Assembly: GCF_900115395.1 (NCBI RefSeq)
Contig: NZ_FOWE01000006.1
Coordinates: forward strand, 310,001 to 374,000
DNA: 64,000 nt
Reading direction: 5' to 3'
From: Geodermatophilus obscurus
Lineage (GTDB): Bacteria > Actinomycetota > Actinomycetes > Mycobacteriales > Geodermatophilaceae
Part shown: positions 42,481-53,639 of the stretch, piece by piece
Layout: each line of letters begins with the position of its first letter
How positions within the stretch are numbered: the first letter of the stretch is position 1
Notes under the pieces: generated by a model
What the model was told of the DNA's origin: nothing
Seen by the model: only the letters and a program-made list of their open reading frames with translations
The model's database searches: none
Position numbers and translations under genes: made by a program

Positions 42481-43193
42481 GCCAGGGGGACGAGCAGCCG
42501 CGGGTCGTGATCCGTGACAAGCGGCGGATCGACCCCGTCAGCGGCGCGGTGCGGGCGCCGGCCGGCGAGCAGCCGGCCGGCGCCCCGCCGGGCCCCTCCG
42601 ACCACCCATCGCCAGGGGAGCGCATGAGCGAGAACCAGACGGCCGCCGGTCCCGAGGTCACCGTGCAGGAGGCCGTCCCGGCCACCGGCGACGGCGACCT
42701 GTCGCGCCAGCTGGCCGAGCGGACCGAGGACCTGCAGCGGGTCACCGCCGAGTACGCCAACTACCGGCGCCGGGTCGACCGCGACCGCACCGTGGTCGTC
42801 GACCAGGCCGCCGAGCGGTTCGCCACCCAGCTGTTCCCGATCGTCGACGACATCGAGCGGGCCCGGGACCACGGCGACCTGACCGGGGCCTTCAAGGTCG
42901 TCGCCGACCGCGTGCTGGGGCTGCTCGACGGCCTCGGCGTCGAGGCCTTCGGCGTCGCCGGGGACCCGTTCGACCCGGCACTGCACGAGGCCGTCCTGCA
43001 CGACACGTCCGACGAGGTGACCGTGCCGACCGCGACGACGGTCCTGCGGCAGGGTTTCCGCCGCGGGGACCGGGTGCTGCGCACCGCGATGGTCTCGGTG
43101 AGCGAGCCGTCCGGCGCGCCCGCGACCCCCGCGGACGTCAGTGGCGACCAGGTGGGCGACGAGGTGCCGGGGGAGACCCCGGCCGCCGGCTGA
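42477..43193 (+). CDS. grpE: Nucleotide exchange factor GrpE
   Basis: 238 residues. GrpE releases ADP from DnaK. A disordered N-terminus of about 70 residues is followed by the coiled coil ([30 protein letters not shown]) and the core [20 protein letters not shown]...[17 protein letters not shown] and [23 protein letters not shown]. The start overlaps the dnaK stop. An internal ATG at MSENQTAA (42624) has AGGGGAG upstream and is an alternative start. Confidence 0.95.
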
Positions 43194-43239
43194 CCGGCCC
43201 GGTGCAGACGGTGGGGACGCGCAGGAGAGGAGGCGCCCG

Positions 43240-44460
43240 ATGAGCACTCGGGACTTCATCGAGAAGGACTACTACGGGGCGCTGGGCGTCTCCCAGAACG
43301 CCGACGCCGCGGAGATCAAGAAGGCCTACCGCAAGCTCGCCCGCGACCTGCACCCGGACAAGAACCCCGGCAACGCCGACGCCGAGGCCCGGTTCAAGGA
43401 GGTCTCCGAGGCCTACGACGTGCTCTCCGACCCCAAGCGGCGCGGTGAGTACGACGAGGCCCGGCGGCTCTTCGGCGCCGGCGGTGCCGGGGCGCGGGCG
43501 GGCTTCCCGGGCGGCTTCCCCGGCGCCGGCGGGGGCGGCCAGCCCTTCGACCTCGGCGACCTGTTCGGAGCCGCCGGCAACGCCGGCCGGGCGGGCGCCG
43601 GCGGGCTCGGCGACTTGTTCGGCAACCTCTTCGGCGGCGGCGGCGCCGGGACCCCGCCCGGCTCGGCCCGCGCCCGGCAGCAGGCGGCCTCCGGGCCGGC
43701 CCGCGGCCAGGACGTCGAGACCGAGGCCACGCTCTCGTTCGACGAGGCCGTCCTGGGCGTGACGGTGCCGCTGCGCATGCAGAGCCCGGGCACCTGCCCG
43801 ACCTGCGCCGGCAGCGGCGCCAAGCCGGGCACCAGCCCGCACACCTGCCCGGTGTGCGACGGCGCCGGCGTGACCAGCCGCAGCCAGGGTGCGTTCGCCT
43901 TCTCCGAGCCCTGCCGCAACTGCCGCGGCAGCGGCCAGGTGGTCGACGACCCGTGCCCGACCTGTGCCGGCAACGGCGTCACCACGCAGACCCGCACCAT
44001 CACGGTGCGGATCCCGGCGGGCGTCAAGGACGGCCAGCGCATCCGGCTGGCCGGCAAGGGCGCGCCGGGACGGCGGGGTGGCCCGGCCGGTGACCTGTTC
44101 GTCGTCGTGCACGTCAGCGACCACGAGCTGTTCGGCCGCCGGGGTGACGACCTGACGCTCACCGTCCCGGTCACCTTCCCCGAGGCGGTGCTCGGCACGA
44201 CGCTGACCGTGCCCGCGCTCGACGGCAACGTCACGCTGAAGGTGCCCGCCGGCACCTCGAGCGGGCGCACGCTGCGGGTCCGCGGGCGGGGCGTCCCCGG
44301 CCGCGGCCGCTCCGGCGACCTGCTGGTCACGATCGAGGTCGCCGTCCCGCAGCGCCTCAGCCCGGAGGCCGAGCGGGCGGTGAAGACCCTCGACGCCGAG
44401 CTCGGGGACCCGCGCCCGCAGATCACCGCCGCCACGCAGACACGGGGGAGCGACCGGTGA
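43240..44460 (+). CDS. dnaJ: Chaperone protein DnaJ (Hsp40)
   Basis: 406 residues. J domain at about 9-75 with the HPD motif ([13 protein letters not shown]), then a long Gly/Phe-rich region. The zinc-finger domain has four CxxCxGxG repeats ([39 protein letters not shown]), and the C-terminal peptide-binding domain follows. It delivers substrates to DnaK and stimulates its ATPase. AGGAGAGGAGG precedes the ATG. The stop overlaps the hspR start (GTGA). Confidence 0.97.
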   Translation: MSTRDFIEKDYYGALGVSQNADAAEIKKAYRKLARDLHPDKNPGNADAEARFKEVSEAYDVLSDPKRRGEYDEARRLFGAGGAGARAGFPGGFPGAGGGGQPFDLGDLFGAAGNAGRAGAGGLGDLFGNLFGGGGAGTPPGSARARQQAASGPARGQDVETEATLSFDEAVLGVTVPLRMQSPGTCPTCAGSGAKPGTSPHTCPVCDGAGVTSRSQGAFAFSEPCRNCRGSGQVVDDPCPTCAGNGVTTQTRTITVRIPAGVKDGQRIRLAGKGAPGRRGGPAGDLFVVVHVSDHELFGRRGDDLTLTVPVTFPEAVLGTTLTVPALDGNVTLKVPAGTSSGRTLRVRGRGVPGRGRSGDLLVTIEVAVPQRLSPEAERAVKTLDAELGDPRPQITAATQTRGSDR

Positions 44461-44933
44461 GTGCGCCGGGCACCGACGGGCGTGAGCGGCAGGACGGCGC
44501 CCGGGCCGTCGCCGACGACGCGCCGGTGTTCGTCATCTCCGTCGCCGCGCAGCTGGCCGGCATGCACGCCCAGACGCTGCGCCAGTACGACCGGCTGGGC
44601 CTGGTCACCCCGGGGCGCACCCCGGGCGGCGGGCGCCGCTACAGCCCGCGCGACGTCGCCCTGCTGCGGGAGGTGCAGCGCCTGTCGCAGGAGGACGGCG
44701 TGAACCTCGCCGGGATCAAGCGGATCATCGACCTCGAGTCGCAGGTCGACGCCCTGCAGCAGCGGGTGGAGGAGCTGGTCGCCGCGCTCGAGGAGGCGCA
44801 GCGCCGGGCGATGGCCGCCGAGTCGGCCGTGCACCCCGGCTTCGGCACCGCCTTCGGCCGGCGCGCCGACCTCGTGCCGCTGCGGCAGGCCAGCTCGGCG
44901 CTGGTCGTGTGGCGGCCCCGGGATCCCCGGTGA
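44457..44933 (+). CDS. hspR: Heat-shock repressor HspR (MerR family)
   Basis: 158 residues. The MerR-type helix-turn-helix [71 protein letters not shown] is the HspR signature, and a coiled coil follows ([26 protein letters not shown]). HspR represses its own operon and clpB by binding HAIR elements; both sites are visible in this window. DnaK acts as co-repressor in Streptomyces. Confidence 0.96.
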   Translation: MSAPGTDGRERQDGARAVADDAPVFVISVAAQLAGMHAQTLRQYDRLGLVTPGRTPGGGRRYSPRDVALLREVQRLSQEDGVNLAGIKRIIDLESQVDALQQRVEELVAALEEAQRRAMAAESAVHPGFGTAFGRRADLVPLRQASSALVVWRPRDPR

Positions 44934-45448
44934 GCGGGAACGGCGGGCGGGGCGCCGTCGTCGAGGAGGGCGTGGACGGATCCCGCGACGAGCAGCACGA
45001 GTCCTTCGCCCGGCTCGAGCGCGAGATCGGCCTGCTGCTGCGCCGCTCCCGGGCCATCTCCGCCCGGCTGGCGCGGGAACTGCACCCCGACCTCGACGGC
45101 GCGGCCTACGGCCTGCTGGCGCTGCTCGCCGACACCGGCCCGCTGCGCGCCAGCGACCTCGTCGCCCGGCTGGGCCTGGACAAGAGCACGGTGAGCCGGC
45201 AGGTGTCGTCGCTGGTGGCGCTCGGCATGGTCGACCGCGAGCCCGACCCCGCCGACGGCCGCGCCCAGGTGCTGCGCACGTCTGCCGAGGGCGCGGCACG
45301 CCTGGCCGGCATCCGCGAGGCGCGCCGCGCCCGCTGGGAGGCCGACCTGTCCGGCTGGCCGGCCGACGACATCGCCGTCCTCGCCGAGCTGCTGGCCCGA
45401 CTCAACCGGATCGGTGAGGCCCGCGAGGCCCAGTCCACCGGCTCCTGA
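44930..45448 (+). CDS. MarR-family transcriptional regulator
   Basis: 172 residues. The winged helix LLALLADTGPLRASDLVARLGLDKSTVSRQVSSLVALGMVDREPDPADGRAQVLRTSAEG is of the MarR type. The GTG overlaps the hspR stop (GTGA), so it is probably a fifth member of the dnaK operon, which is unusual and ties it to heat shock. A later GTG (VDGSRDEQ) is possible because the first 15 residues are low in conservation. Ligand and targets unknown. Confidence 0.87.
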   Translation: MSGNGGRGAVVEEGVDGSRDEQHESFARLEREIGLLLRRSRAISARLARELHPDLDGAAYGLLALLADTGPLRASDLVARLGLDKSTVSRQVSSLVALGMVDREPDPADGRAQVLRTSAEGAARLAGIREARRARWEADLSGWPADDIAVLAELLARLNRIGEAREAQSTGS

Positions 45449-45466
45449 GCCTCCACGACGACACCG

Positions 45467-45497
45467 ACGGCGCCCGGACCCACGGTCCGGGCGCCGT
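45467..45497 (+). terminator. Terminator of the dnaK operon
   Basis: ACGGCGCCCGGACC pairs perfectly with GGTCCGGGCGCCGT around CAC: a 14-bp stem 19 bases after the MarR stop. Confidence 0.85.
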
Positions 45498-45556
45498 TCC
45501 ACGTCCGGACGGGCGGCAGCTCAATCGGAGACAGCGGCTGCGACCGGGACCGCGGC

Positions 45557-46000
45557 TCAGGACTCCAGCGCGGCGTCCAAGGTGATGTCGACGGCAGCGA
45601 GCGCCTTGCTGACCGGGCAGCCGGCCTTGGCCTCCTGCGCGGCCTTCTCGAAGCCGGCGGCGTCGAGGCCGTCGACCTCGCCGCGCACCTTCAGCGCGAT
45701 GCCGGTCAGCTTGAAGCCGCCGTTCTCCTGGTCCGGGCCGAGGGAGACGTCGGCACTGACCTCGAGGGACTGCGGGGTGCCGCCGGCCTGGGCGATGTTG
45801 GCCGACAGTTGCATCGCGAAGCACGCGGAGTGGGCGGCGGCGACGAGCTCCTCGGGGCTCGTCGTGCCACCGGCCTCGTCGGCCGCGCGCTTGGGGAAGT
45901 TGACCTCGAAGGTGCCGACCTGGGAGCTGGAGAGCTCGACCTGGCCCGAGCCCTGCTCGAGAGTGCCGTTCCAGGCGGTGCGTGCGGTGCGGGTGGGCAT
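45557..46000 (-). CDS. osmC: OsmC-family peroxiredoxin-like protein
   Basis: 147 residues. The two redox cysteines of OsmC/Ohr proteins are seen in AAHSACFAMQLSANIA and AKAGCPVSKALAAV. TSPEELVAAAHSACFAM and the N-terminal ARTAWNGTLEQGSGQVELSSSQ favour OsmC over Ohr. It reduces organic hydroperoxides. An OhrR-like MarR gene lies upstream on the same strand with a strong palindrome between them, the usual peroxide-response pair. Confidence 0.92.
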   Translation of the reverse strand: MPTRTARTAWNGTLEQGSGQVELSSSQVGTFEVNFPKRAADEAGGTTSPEELVAAAHSACFAMQLSANIAQAGGTPQSLEVSADVSLGPDQENGGFKLTGIALKVRGEVDGLDAAGFEKAAQEAKAGCPVSKALAAVDITLDAALES

Positions 46001-46061
46001 GGCTGCCTTCCGGGACGGGGGAGCCGGCGTCGCTGGCCGGCGGGGGACCCCGCGGCCCTAC

Positions 46062-46089
46062 CCGTGTGGGTTGCGTGCAACCCACACGG
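46062..46089. promoter_or_regulatory. 28-bp palindrome between ohrR-like and osmC genes
   Basis: CCGTGTGGGTTGC-GT-GCAACCCACACGG has perfect 13-bp arms and lies between the OhrR-like stop and the osmC start. The TTGC-GT-GCAA core looks like a MarR/OhrR operator, but the arms could also form the terminator hairpin of the upstream gene. Confidence 0.6.
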
Positions 46090-46094
46090 CCGGG

Positions 46095-46526
46095 TCAGCT
46101 GCCGCGGGGCGCCTCGTTGACGCGGTGGGTGAGCAGGTTGAGGGTCTGCTTGAGGTCGGAGAACTCGTCGACCCCGAGGTCCAGCGCGCAGATCATGTCC
46201 TGCGAGATGGCGAAGGCCTTGTCCCGCAGCACCCGGCCGGCGTCGGTGAGGACGATCGCGACGGAGCGCTCGTCCTCGACGCGCCGGTGCCGGCTCACCA
46301 GGCCGGCGGCGGTGAGCCGCTTGAGCAGCGGGGAGAGGGTCCCGCTGTCGAGGGCCAGCCGCTGACCGAGCTGGCCCACGGTCTGCTGGTCCTCCTCCCA
46401 GAGCAGCATCATCACCAGGTACTGGGGGTAGGTGAGGCCGAGCTCCTCGAGCATCGGCCGGTACCGGGCCGTCATCGCTCGCGACGCCGCGTAGAGCGCG
46501 AAGCACAGCTGGTCGTCCAGGGCCAC
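46095..46526 (-). CDS. ohrR: Organic-hydroperoxide regulator, OhrR-like (MarR family)
   Basis: 143 residues. LDDQLCFALYAASRAMTARYRPMLEELGLTYPQYLVMMLLWEEDQQTVGQLGQRLALDSGTLSPLLKRLTAAGLVSRHR is the OhrR pattern. The N-terminal Cys in DQLCFALYAASR is the peroxide-sensing residue. It should repress osmC until oxidised. It is divergent from clpB and just upstream of osmC. Confidence 0.9.
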   Translation of the reverse strand: MALDDQLCFALYAASRAMTARYRPMLEELGLTYPQYLVMMLLWEEDQQTVGQLGQRLALDSGTLSPLLKRLTAAGLVSRHRRVEDERSVAIVLTDAGRVLRDKAFAISQDMICALDLGVDEFSDLKQTLNLLTHRVNEAPRGS

Positions 46527-46653
46527 GCTCGGGGCGGGGAGGCGGTCCTACGCGCTCGTCTGTTCCATGACCTGAGTGTAGGGACGAAAAGGTCGCGCGG
46601 CATGCAGTTGCCGTCGTCCCGCTCCAGGGCGGGTCGGTGCGTCGTCGGCGGGA

Positions 46654-46674
46654 GTTGAGTGGAACAGACTCAAC
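46654..46674. promoter_or_regulatory. HAIR element (HspR operator) before clpB
   Basis: GTTGAGT-N7-ACTCAAC is a perfect inverted repeat matching the HAIR consensus except for the outermost base on each side. It is 84 bases before the clpB ATG and indicates HspR control. Confidence 0.85.
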
Positions 46675-46757
46675 CCCTGGTCCGTTGGACCTCTCGACAC
46701 GCCGATCCGCCGGGAGCCGTCCCGGCGACCCCGACGAGAGGACGATCCGCACCCGTC

Positions 46758-49343
<2,586 letters not shown>

Positions 49344-49352
49344 TGCGGCACC

Positions 49353-49396
49353 CGCGGGCCCGCCGTCCACCCCGCCGGGGGAGCGGCGGGCCCGTG
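49353..49396 (+). terminator. Terminator of clpB
   Basis: CGCGGGCCCGCCG pairs with CGGCGGGCCCGTG (one G-T pair) nine bases after the stop codon. Confidence 0.75.
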
Positions 49397-49463
49397 GCTG
49401 GCCGGACGCGATCCGGTCGACCATGATCACCCGGAGCACCGACACCAGAGGGGACGTGCAGCG

Positions 49464-50186
49464 ATGACCGCAGGACAGGGTCCGGGACCGCAGGGCTGGG
49501 GGCAGCAGCCCGAGGGCCAGCCGCCCTACGGCCAGCAGCCGCAGGGCCAGCCGTACGGGCAGCAGCCTCCCGGCCAGCAGCCGTACGGGCAGCAGCCTCC
49601 CGGCCAGCAGCCGTACGGGCAGCAGCCGTACGGGCAGCAGCAGTACGGCCAGAACCCCTACGGGGGCTACGGGGCCGCGCCCTCCGCCCCGGAGTGGGGC
49701 CCGTCCGCGCCGATGGAGCGCCCGCAGGCGGTCAAGCTCGGCATCGGCGCCTGGCTGGCCAACACCCTGCTCGGGGTCCTCGGCGTGATCGTCACCTTCG
49801 CCCAGTTCGACCAGCTGGTCGACCAGGCGCTCGTCGAGCAGGGCCTCGACCCGGCCGACTACGCCGACCTCGAGGGCGCGACGACCGCCGCCATCACCGC
49901 GGGCGTCGTCATCGCGCTGATCTTCGTCGGCCTGCAGCTGCTGTTCATCTGGTTCGCCTGGCAGGGCCGCAACTGGGCCCGCATCGTGCTGTGGGTCCTG
50001 GGCGGTCTGTCGCTCCTCTCGGGGATCGTCACGCTGGCCGGCGGGACGGCCGGCACCAGTGGCCTGCTGACGACGCTGTCGCTGGTCCAGACGCTGCTGG
50101 TCCTCGTGGGCGTCGTGGCGCTGGCCCAGAAGCCGGCCCACGCCTGGTACCGCCACCGCGGTCAGCAGCGCGCCCGCGGCCTCTGA
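49464..50186 (+). CDS. Membrane protein with Gln/Pro/Tyr/Gly-repeat N-terminus
   Basis: 240 residues. The first 70 are a low-complexity run of [15 protein letters not shown] units, encoded partly by a perfect 30-bp tandem duplication (49561-49620). Four transmembrane helices follow (about 93-113, 144-166, 172-193 and 198-217), with [23 protein letters not shown] between the middle ones. Proteins of this build (PYG-rich tail plus small tetraspanning domain) are common in actinobacteria; function unknown. A strong terminator follows. Preceded by CAGAGGGGACG. Confidence 0.82.
   Translation: MTAGQGPGPQGWGQQPEGQPPYGQQPQGQPYGQQPPGQQPYGQQPPGQQPYGQQPYGQQQYGQNPYGGYGAAPSAPEWGPSAPMERPQAVKLGIGAWLANTLLGVLGVIVTFAQFDQLVDQALVEQGLDPADYADLEGATTAAITAGVVIALIFVGLQLLFIWFAWQGRNWARIVLWVLGGLSLLSGIVTLAGGTAGTSGLLTTLSLVQTLLVLVGVVALAQKPAHAWYRHRGQQRARGL
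49561..49620. repeat. 30-bp tandem duplication inside a coding region
   Basis: Positions 49561-49590 are repeated exactly at 49591-49620, with half a unit more to 49635. It adds ten codons per copy ([10 protein letters not shown]) and keeps the frame. Confidence 0.9.
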
Positions 50187-50197
50187 CCCGGCCTCTG

Positions 50198-50236
50198 ACG
50201 GGCCCGCCCGCTCCTCCGGGAGCCGGCGGGCCCGTC
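50198..50236 (+). terminator. Terminator after the PYG-repeat membrane protein
   Basis: GACGGGCCCGCC pairs perfectly with GGCGGGCCCGTC, with a nested GCTCC/GGAGC hairpin in the loop, twelve bases after the stop. Confidence 0.85.
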
Positions 50237-50286
50237 GTGCGTTCCGGGGACGTCGCCGGCTCGTTACCGCATCGTGATCAGCCCCG

Positions 50287-51981
50287 GTGAACCGATCGGT
50301 CGTCCACCGCCGAAGTCAGTGCGTGACCACCACCGAGCAGGCCCCCGCGCCGGCCACCGGACCGGACGGGGCGCAGCCCCCCGCCCGCCGCGGCGCGCGC
50401 CGGTCGCTCGGCGCGCTCGCCGGCCTCCTGGCCGCCGCCGTCGCCCTGGGCGTCGCCGAGCTGGCCGCCGCGCTCGTCGGGCCCGCGTCCTCACCGGTCG
50501 TGGCAGTCGGCGACACCGTGATCACCGTCGTGCCCGAGCCGGTCAAGCAGTTCGCCATCTCGACCTTCGGCGAGAACGACAAGATCGCCCTCGTCGTCGG
50601 CACGCTGGTGGTCGTCGCCCTGTACGCCGTGGTCATCGGGCTGGTCTCGCTGCGGTCCCGCCGCGCCGGCGCCGCCGGGATCGCGCTCTTCGGGGTCATC
50701 GGCGCCCTCGCCGCGGCCACCCGGCCCGCCGGTGGCCTGCTCGACGCGCTGCCCTCGGTGGTCGGTGCCCTCGCCGGCGTCGTCGCGATCCTGCTGCTGG
50801 TCGACCCGCTCACCGCGCCCGCCGCGGACACCCCCCGCTCCGCCGACGACGACGTCATGGAGCGCCTGCGCGGCGTCCTGTCGATGGCCGACCGCAAGGG
50901 CGCCGGCATGGACCGCCGCCGCTTCGTCGTCACCAGCGGGGTCGCCCTCGGCGCGGCCGCGGTCACCGGCGGCGGCGGCCGGCTGCTGCAGCGCCGCTTC
51001 GACGTCGGCAACGCCCGCGACGAGCTCGCGCTCCCCTCGCCGTCGTCCCCCGCCGCGGCCCTGCCGCGGGGCGCGGACCTGGCCGAGAGCGTCGACGGCG
51101 TCACCCCGCTGTTCACCGCCAACCGCGACTTCTACCGGGTCGACACCGCGATCACCGTGCCGCAGATCCGGCCCGCGGACTACCGGCTGACGCTGTCGGG
51201 GATGTTCGACTCCCCGCGCAGCTACACGCTGACCGAGCTGTTCGACCGCGACGACGTCATCGAGCGCGACATCACCCTCACCTGCGTCTCCAACGAGGTC
51301 GGCGGCGGCCTGGCCGGCACCGCCCGGTGGATCGGCGTCCCGCTCGGCGACCTGCTCCGCGAGAACGGCGTCTCCGGCGACTCCGACCAGCTGGTGTGCC
51401 GCTCCGTCGACGGCATGACGATCGGCGCCCCGACCGCCGCGGCCCTCGGCGTCGAGAACGCGATGATCGCCTTCGGGATGAACGGCGGGCCGCTGCCGGT
51501 CGAGCACGGCTTCCCGGTGCGGATGCTCATCCCCGGCCTGTACGGCTACGTCTCGGCCTGCAAGTGGATGACCGGGATCGAGGCGACCACCTTCGACGCC
51601 TTCGACGCCTACTGGGTCGAGCGCGACTGGGCCCGGGAGGCGCCGATCAAGGTGGCCTCCCGCATCGACACCCCCGCCCCGCTGCGGCAGTTCCCCGCCG
51701 GCCGGCGCCCCATCGCCGGCGTCGCCTGGGCCCAGACCCGCGGCATCGCCCGCGTCGAGGTCCGGATCGACGACGGCGAGTGGCAGGAGGCCGAGCTCGC
51801 GCCGCAGGCCGCGACCGAGCTGTGGCGCCAGTGGGTCCTGCCCCACGACTTCGCCCCCGGCTCCTACCAGCTCACCGTCCGGGCCACCACGGCCGACGGC
51901 GAGGTGCAGACCGACGAGCGCGCCCGGCCCTTCCCGAACGGGGCCAGCGGCCTGCACTCGATCCGGGTGATCGCGAGGTAG
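50287..51981 (+). CDS. Molybdopterin-dependent oxidoreductase with N-terminal membrane domain (sulfite oxidase superfamily)
   Basis: 564 residues from the first GTG. Four membrane helices (about 45-165) come first. Then an internal twin-arginine-like stretch, MDRRRFVVTSGVALGAAAVTGG, precedes the YedY/sulfite-oxidase molybdopterin domain (about 260-460). The molybdenum-ligand cysteine is in RDITLTCVSNEVGGGLAGTARWIGVPLGDLL. A C-terminal Mo-co dimerisation-like Ig domain (KVASRIDTPAPL...GVAWAQTRGIARVEVRIDDGEW) follows. The catalytic part should lie outside the membrane. It is followed by a fasciclin lipoprotein gene, a frequent actinobacterial pairing. A GTG at 50323 is an alternative start. Confidence 0.87.
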   Translation: MNRSVVHRRSQCVTTTEQAPAPATGPDGAQPPARRGARRSLGALAGLLAAAVALGVAELAAALVGPASSPVVAVGDTVITVVPEPVKQFAISTFGENDKIALVVGTLVVVALYAVVIGLVSLRSRRAGAAGIALFGVIGALAAATRPAGGLLDALPSVVGALAGVVAILLLVDPLTAPAADTPRSADDDVMERLRGVLSMADRKGAGMDRRRFVVTSGVALGAAAVTGGGGRLLQRRFDVGNARDELALPSPSSPAAALPRGADLAESVDGVTPLFTANRDFYRVDTAITVPQIRPADYRLTLSGMFDSPRSYTLTELFDRDDVIERDITLTCVSNEVGGGLAGTARWIGVPLGDLLRENGVSGDSDQLVCRSVDGMTIGAPTAAALGVENAMIAFGMNGGPLPVEHGFPVRMLIPGLYGYVSACKWMTGIEATTFDAFDAYWVERDWAREAPIKVASRIDTPAPLRQFPAGRRPIAGVAWAQTRGIARVEVRIDDGEWQEAELAPQAATELWRQWVLPHDFAPGSYQLTVRATTADGEVQTDERARPFPNGASGLHSIRVIAR

Positions 51982-52061
51982 CGGTCCCCGCCCCGCCGGC
52001 GCACCGACCGGCAGGGCAGCACACCCCAGAGCCCGTCTCGGCCACCGCGCCGCAGACGCCT

Positions 52062-52088
52062 CTCCCGACCCCTCGAAAGGGTCGGGAG
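52062..52088 (+). terminator. Hairpin between oxidoreductase and fasciclin genes
   Basis: CTCCCGACCC pairs perfectly with GGGTCGGGAG around CTCGAAA, 80 bases after one gene and 64 before the next. It may end the first transcript or attenuate read-through. Confidence 0.65.
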
Positions 52089-52151
52089 GGACCACCGAGG
52101 GGGCCACCCGGTCCCCGAACGGACGAGCACGACGACTGAGGAGATCCCACC

Positions 52152-52844
52152 GTGAAGAACACCCTGACCCGCGGCGTCCTGCTGGCCACCGCCTCCACCC
52201 TGGCCGTCACCCTGAGCGCCTGCGGCTCCGAGGACACCAGCTCGGCCAGCGAGGACACCGCCGCGGACAGCAGCAGCTCGTTGCCGGAGAGCTCGTCGTC
52301 GGAGAGCTCGAGCCCGATGGAGAGCAGCTCCCCGGCCGCCGGCGCCGCCATGGACGAGCCCTTCGGCGACGGCTGCACCGCCGTCCCCGCCGACGGCGAG
52401 GGCAGCTTCGCCGGCATGACCGACGACCCGGTCGCCACCGCCGCCAGCAACAACCCGGTGCTGTCCACGCTGGTCACCGCCGTCACCCAGGCCAACCTGG
52501 TCGACACGCTGAACACCACGCAGGACATCACCGTCATCGCCCCGGCCAACCCGGGCTTCGAGGCCATCCCGGCCGACGCTCTGCAGGCGGTGCTCGCCGA
52601 CAACGCCCAGCTGACGGCGATCCTGACCCACCACGTCATCCCGGGCCGGCTCTCGCCCGACCAGCTCGCCGGCACCCACACCACGGTGAACGGCGACCAG
52701 GTCACCATCGAGGGCTCGGGCGAGATGTTCACCGTCGCCCAGACCGTCACCGGCACCCCGGCGAACGTGATCTGCGGCAACGTGCAGACGGCGAACGCCA
52801 CCGTCTACATCGTCGACCAGGTGCTGGCGCCCACCCCGGCCTGA
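52152..52844 (+). CDS. Fasciclin-domain lipoprotein
   Basis: 230 residues. A lipoprotein signal peptide (MKNTLTRGVLLATASTLAVTLSACGS, lipobox LSAC) anchors it outside the membrane. A Ser/Glu-rich linker of about 40 residues follows, then one FAS1 domain (about 90-228): NPVLSTLVTAVTQANLVDTLNTTQDITVIAPANPGFEAIP...TAILTHHVIPGRLSPDQL...NATVYIVDQVLAP. It resembles mycobacterial MPT70/MPT83. The GTG has GAGGAGATC upstream. Its neighbour is the membrane molybdopterin oxidoreductase. Confidence 0.92.
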   Translation: MKNTLTRGVLLATASTLAVTLSACGSEDTSSASEDTAADSSSSLPESSSSESSSPMESSSPAAGAAMDEPFGDGCTAVPADGEGSFAGMTDDPVATAASNNPVLSTLVTAVTQANLVDTLNTTQDITVIAPANPGFEAIPADALQAVLADNAQLTAILTHHVIPGRLSPDQLAGTHTTVNGDQVTIEGSGEMFTVAQTVTGTPANVICGNVQTANATVYIVDQVLAPTPA

Positions 52845-52955
52845 CGCGCCCGCCGGTGATCCGCCGGTGAGAACGGGCCGCCGTCCGACCACTGCCCCCG
52901 GTCGGACGGCGGCCCTCCGGCGTCCCCGGGTGCGGCGGCTCCCCGGCTCCGTCCC

Positions 52956-52961
52956 TAGGGT
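52956..52961 (+). promoter_or_regulatory. -10 box of a leaderless promoter for pyrE
   Basis: TAGGGT seven bases before the pyrE ATG; no ribosome site is present. Confidence 0.65.
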
Positions 52962-52968
52962 CGCGGTC

Positions 52969-53523
52969 ATGCACCCGGCCGCCGCGACGCCCGACCGCCA
53001 CCGACTGCTCGAGCTCGTCGTCGACCTCGCCGTCGTCCGCGGGAGGGTCACCCTGTCCTCGGGCCGGGAGGCCGACTGGTACGTCGACATGCGGCGGCTG
53101 ACGCTCCACCACGAGGGCGCGCCGCTGGTTGGCCGCGTGATGCGCCAGCTCACCGGCGACCTGCGCTACGACGTCGTCGGCGGGCTCACCCTCGGTGCCG
53201 ACCCGGTGGCGACGGCGATGCTGCACGCGGCCGCCGCCGGCGAGGGCTTCCTCGACGCGTGCGTGGTGCGCAAGGCCGGCAAGGCGCACGGCCTGCAGCG
53301 CCGCATCGAGGGCCCCGACGTCGAGGGGCGGGCGGTGCTCGTCGTGGAGGACGTCTCCACCACCGGCAGCAGCCCGCTGGCCGCCGTCGAGGCGCTGCAG
53401 GAGGCCGGGGCGGAGGTCATCGGCGTCGCGGTGGTCGTCGACCGGGGCGGGCGGGCCGCCGTCGAGGCCGCGGGCCTGGAGTACCGGGCGGCGTTCGAGC
53501 TCGCCGACCTCGGCCTGGAGTAG
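52969..53523 (+). CDS. pyrE: Orotate phosphoribosyltransferase
   Basis: 184 residues. It joins orotate to PRPP to form OMP in pyrimidine synthesis. The PRPP loop is AVLVVEDVSTTGSSPLAAVEAL. LSSGREADWYVDMRRLTLH is the family N-terminal segment and VRKAGKAHGLQRRIEGP the mobile catalytic loop with its lysines. The ATG was chosen because TAGGGT lies seven bases upstream. No other pyrimidine gene is adjacent. Confidence 0.94.
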   Translation: MHPAAATPDRHRLLELVVDLAVVRGRVTLSSGREADWYVDMRRLTLHHEGAPLVGRVMRQLTGDLRYDVVGGLTLGADPVATAMLHAAAAGEGFLDACVVRKAGKAHGLQRRIEGPDVEGRAVLVVEDVSTTGSSPLAAVEALQEAGAEVIGVAVVVDRGGRAAVEAAGLEYRAAFELADLGLE

Positions 53524-53536
53524 CCGCCGCCGGGCC

Positions 53537-53612
53537 GTCCTGGCTCACCGGAGCGCGTCCTGGCTCGGGACCGGCGGTGAGCTGGGACGCAGCACGATCA
53601 GGTCACCTGATC
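53537..53612. repeat. Dispersed hairpin-palindrome element, solo copy (copy 4)
   Basis: Two GTCCTGGCTC units (53537, 53557) lead to TGAGCTGGGACGCAGCAC then GATCAGGTCACCTGATC (53596-53612). The last 35 bp match the right repeat of the nuclease unit at 32 positions. It fills most of the gap between pyrE and the FAD oxidase gene, and its palindrome covers the -35 region of the latter. Confidence 0.85.
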
Positions 53613-53639
53613 ATCCGCGGGTCGCCGTACGGTGTGGCG

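Noticed and set aside
52062-52088. Riboswitch before the fasciclin gene
   Set aside because: Only one simple 10-bp hairpin is present; no conserved ligand-binding core can be seen.
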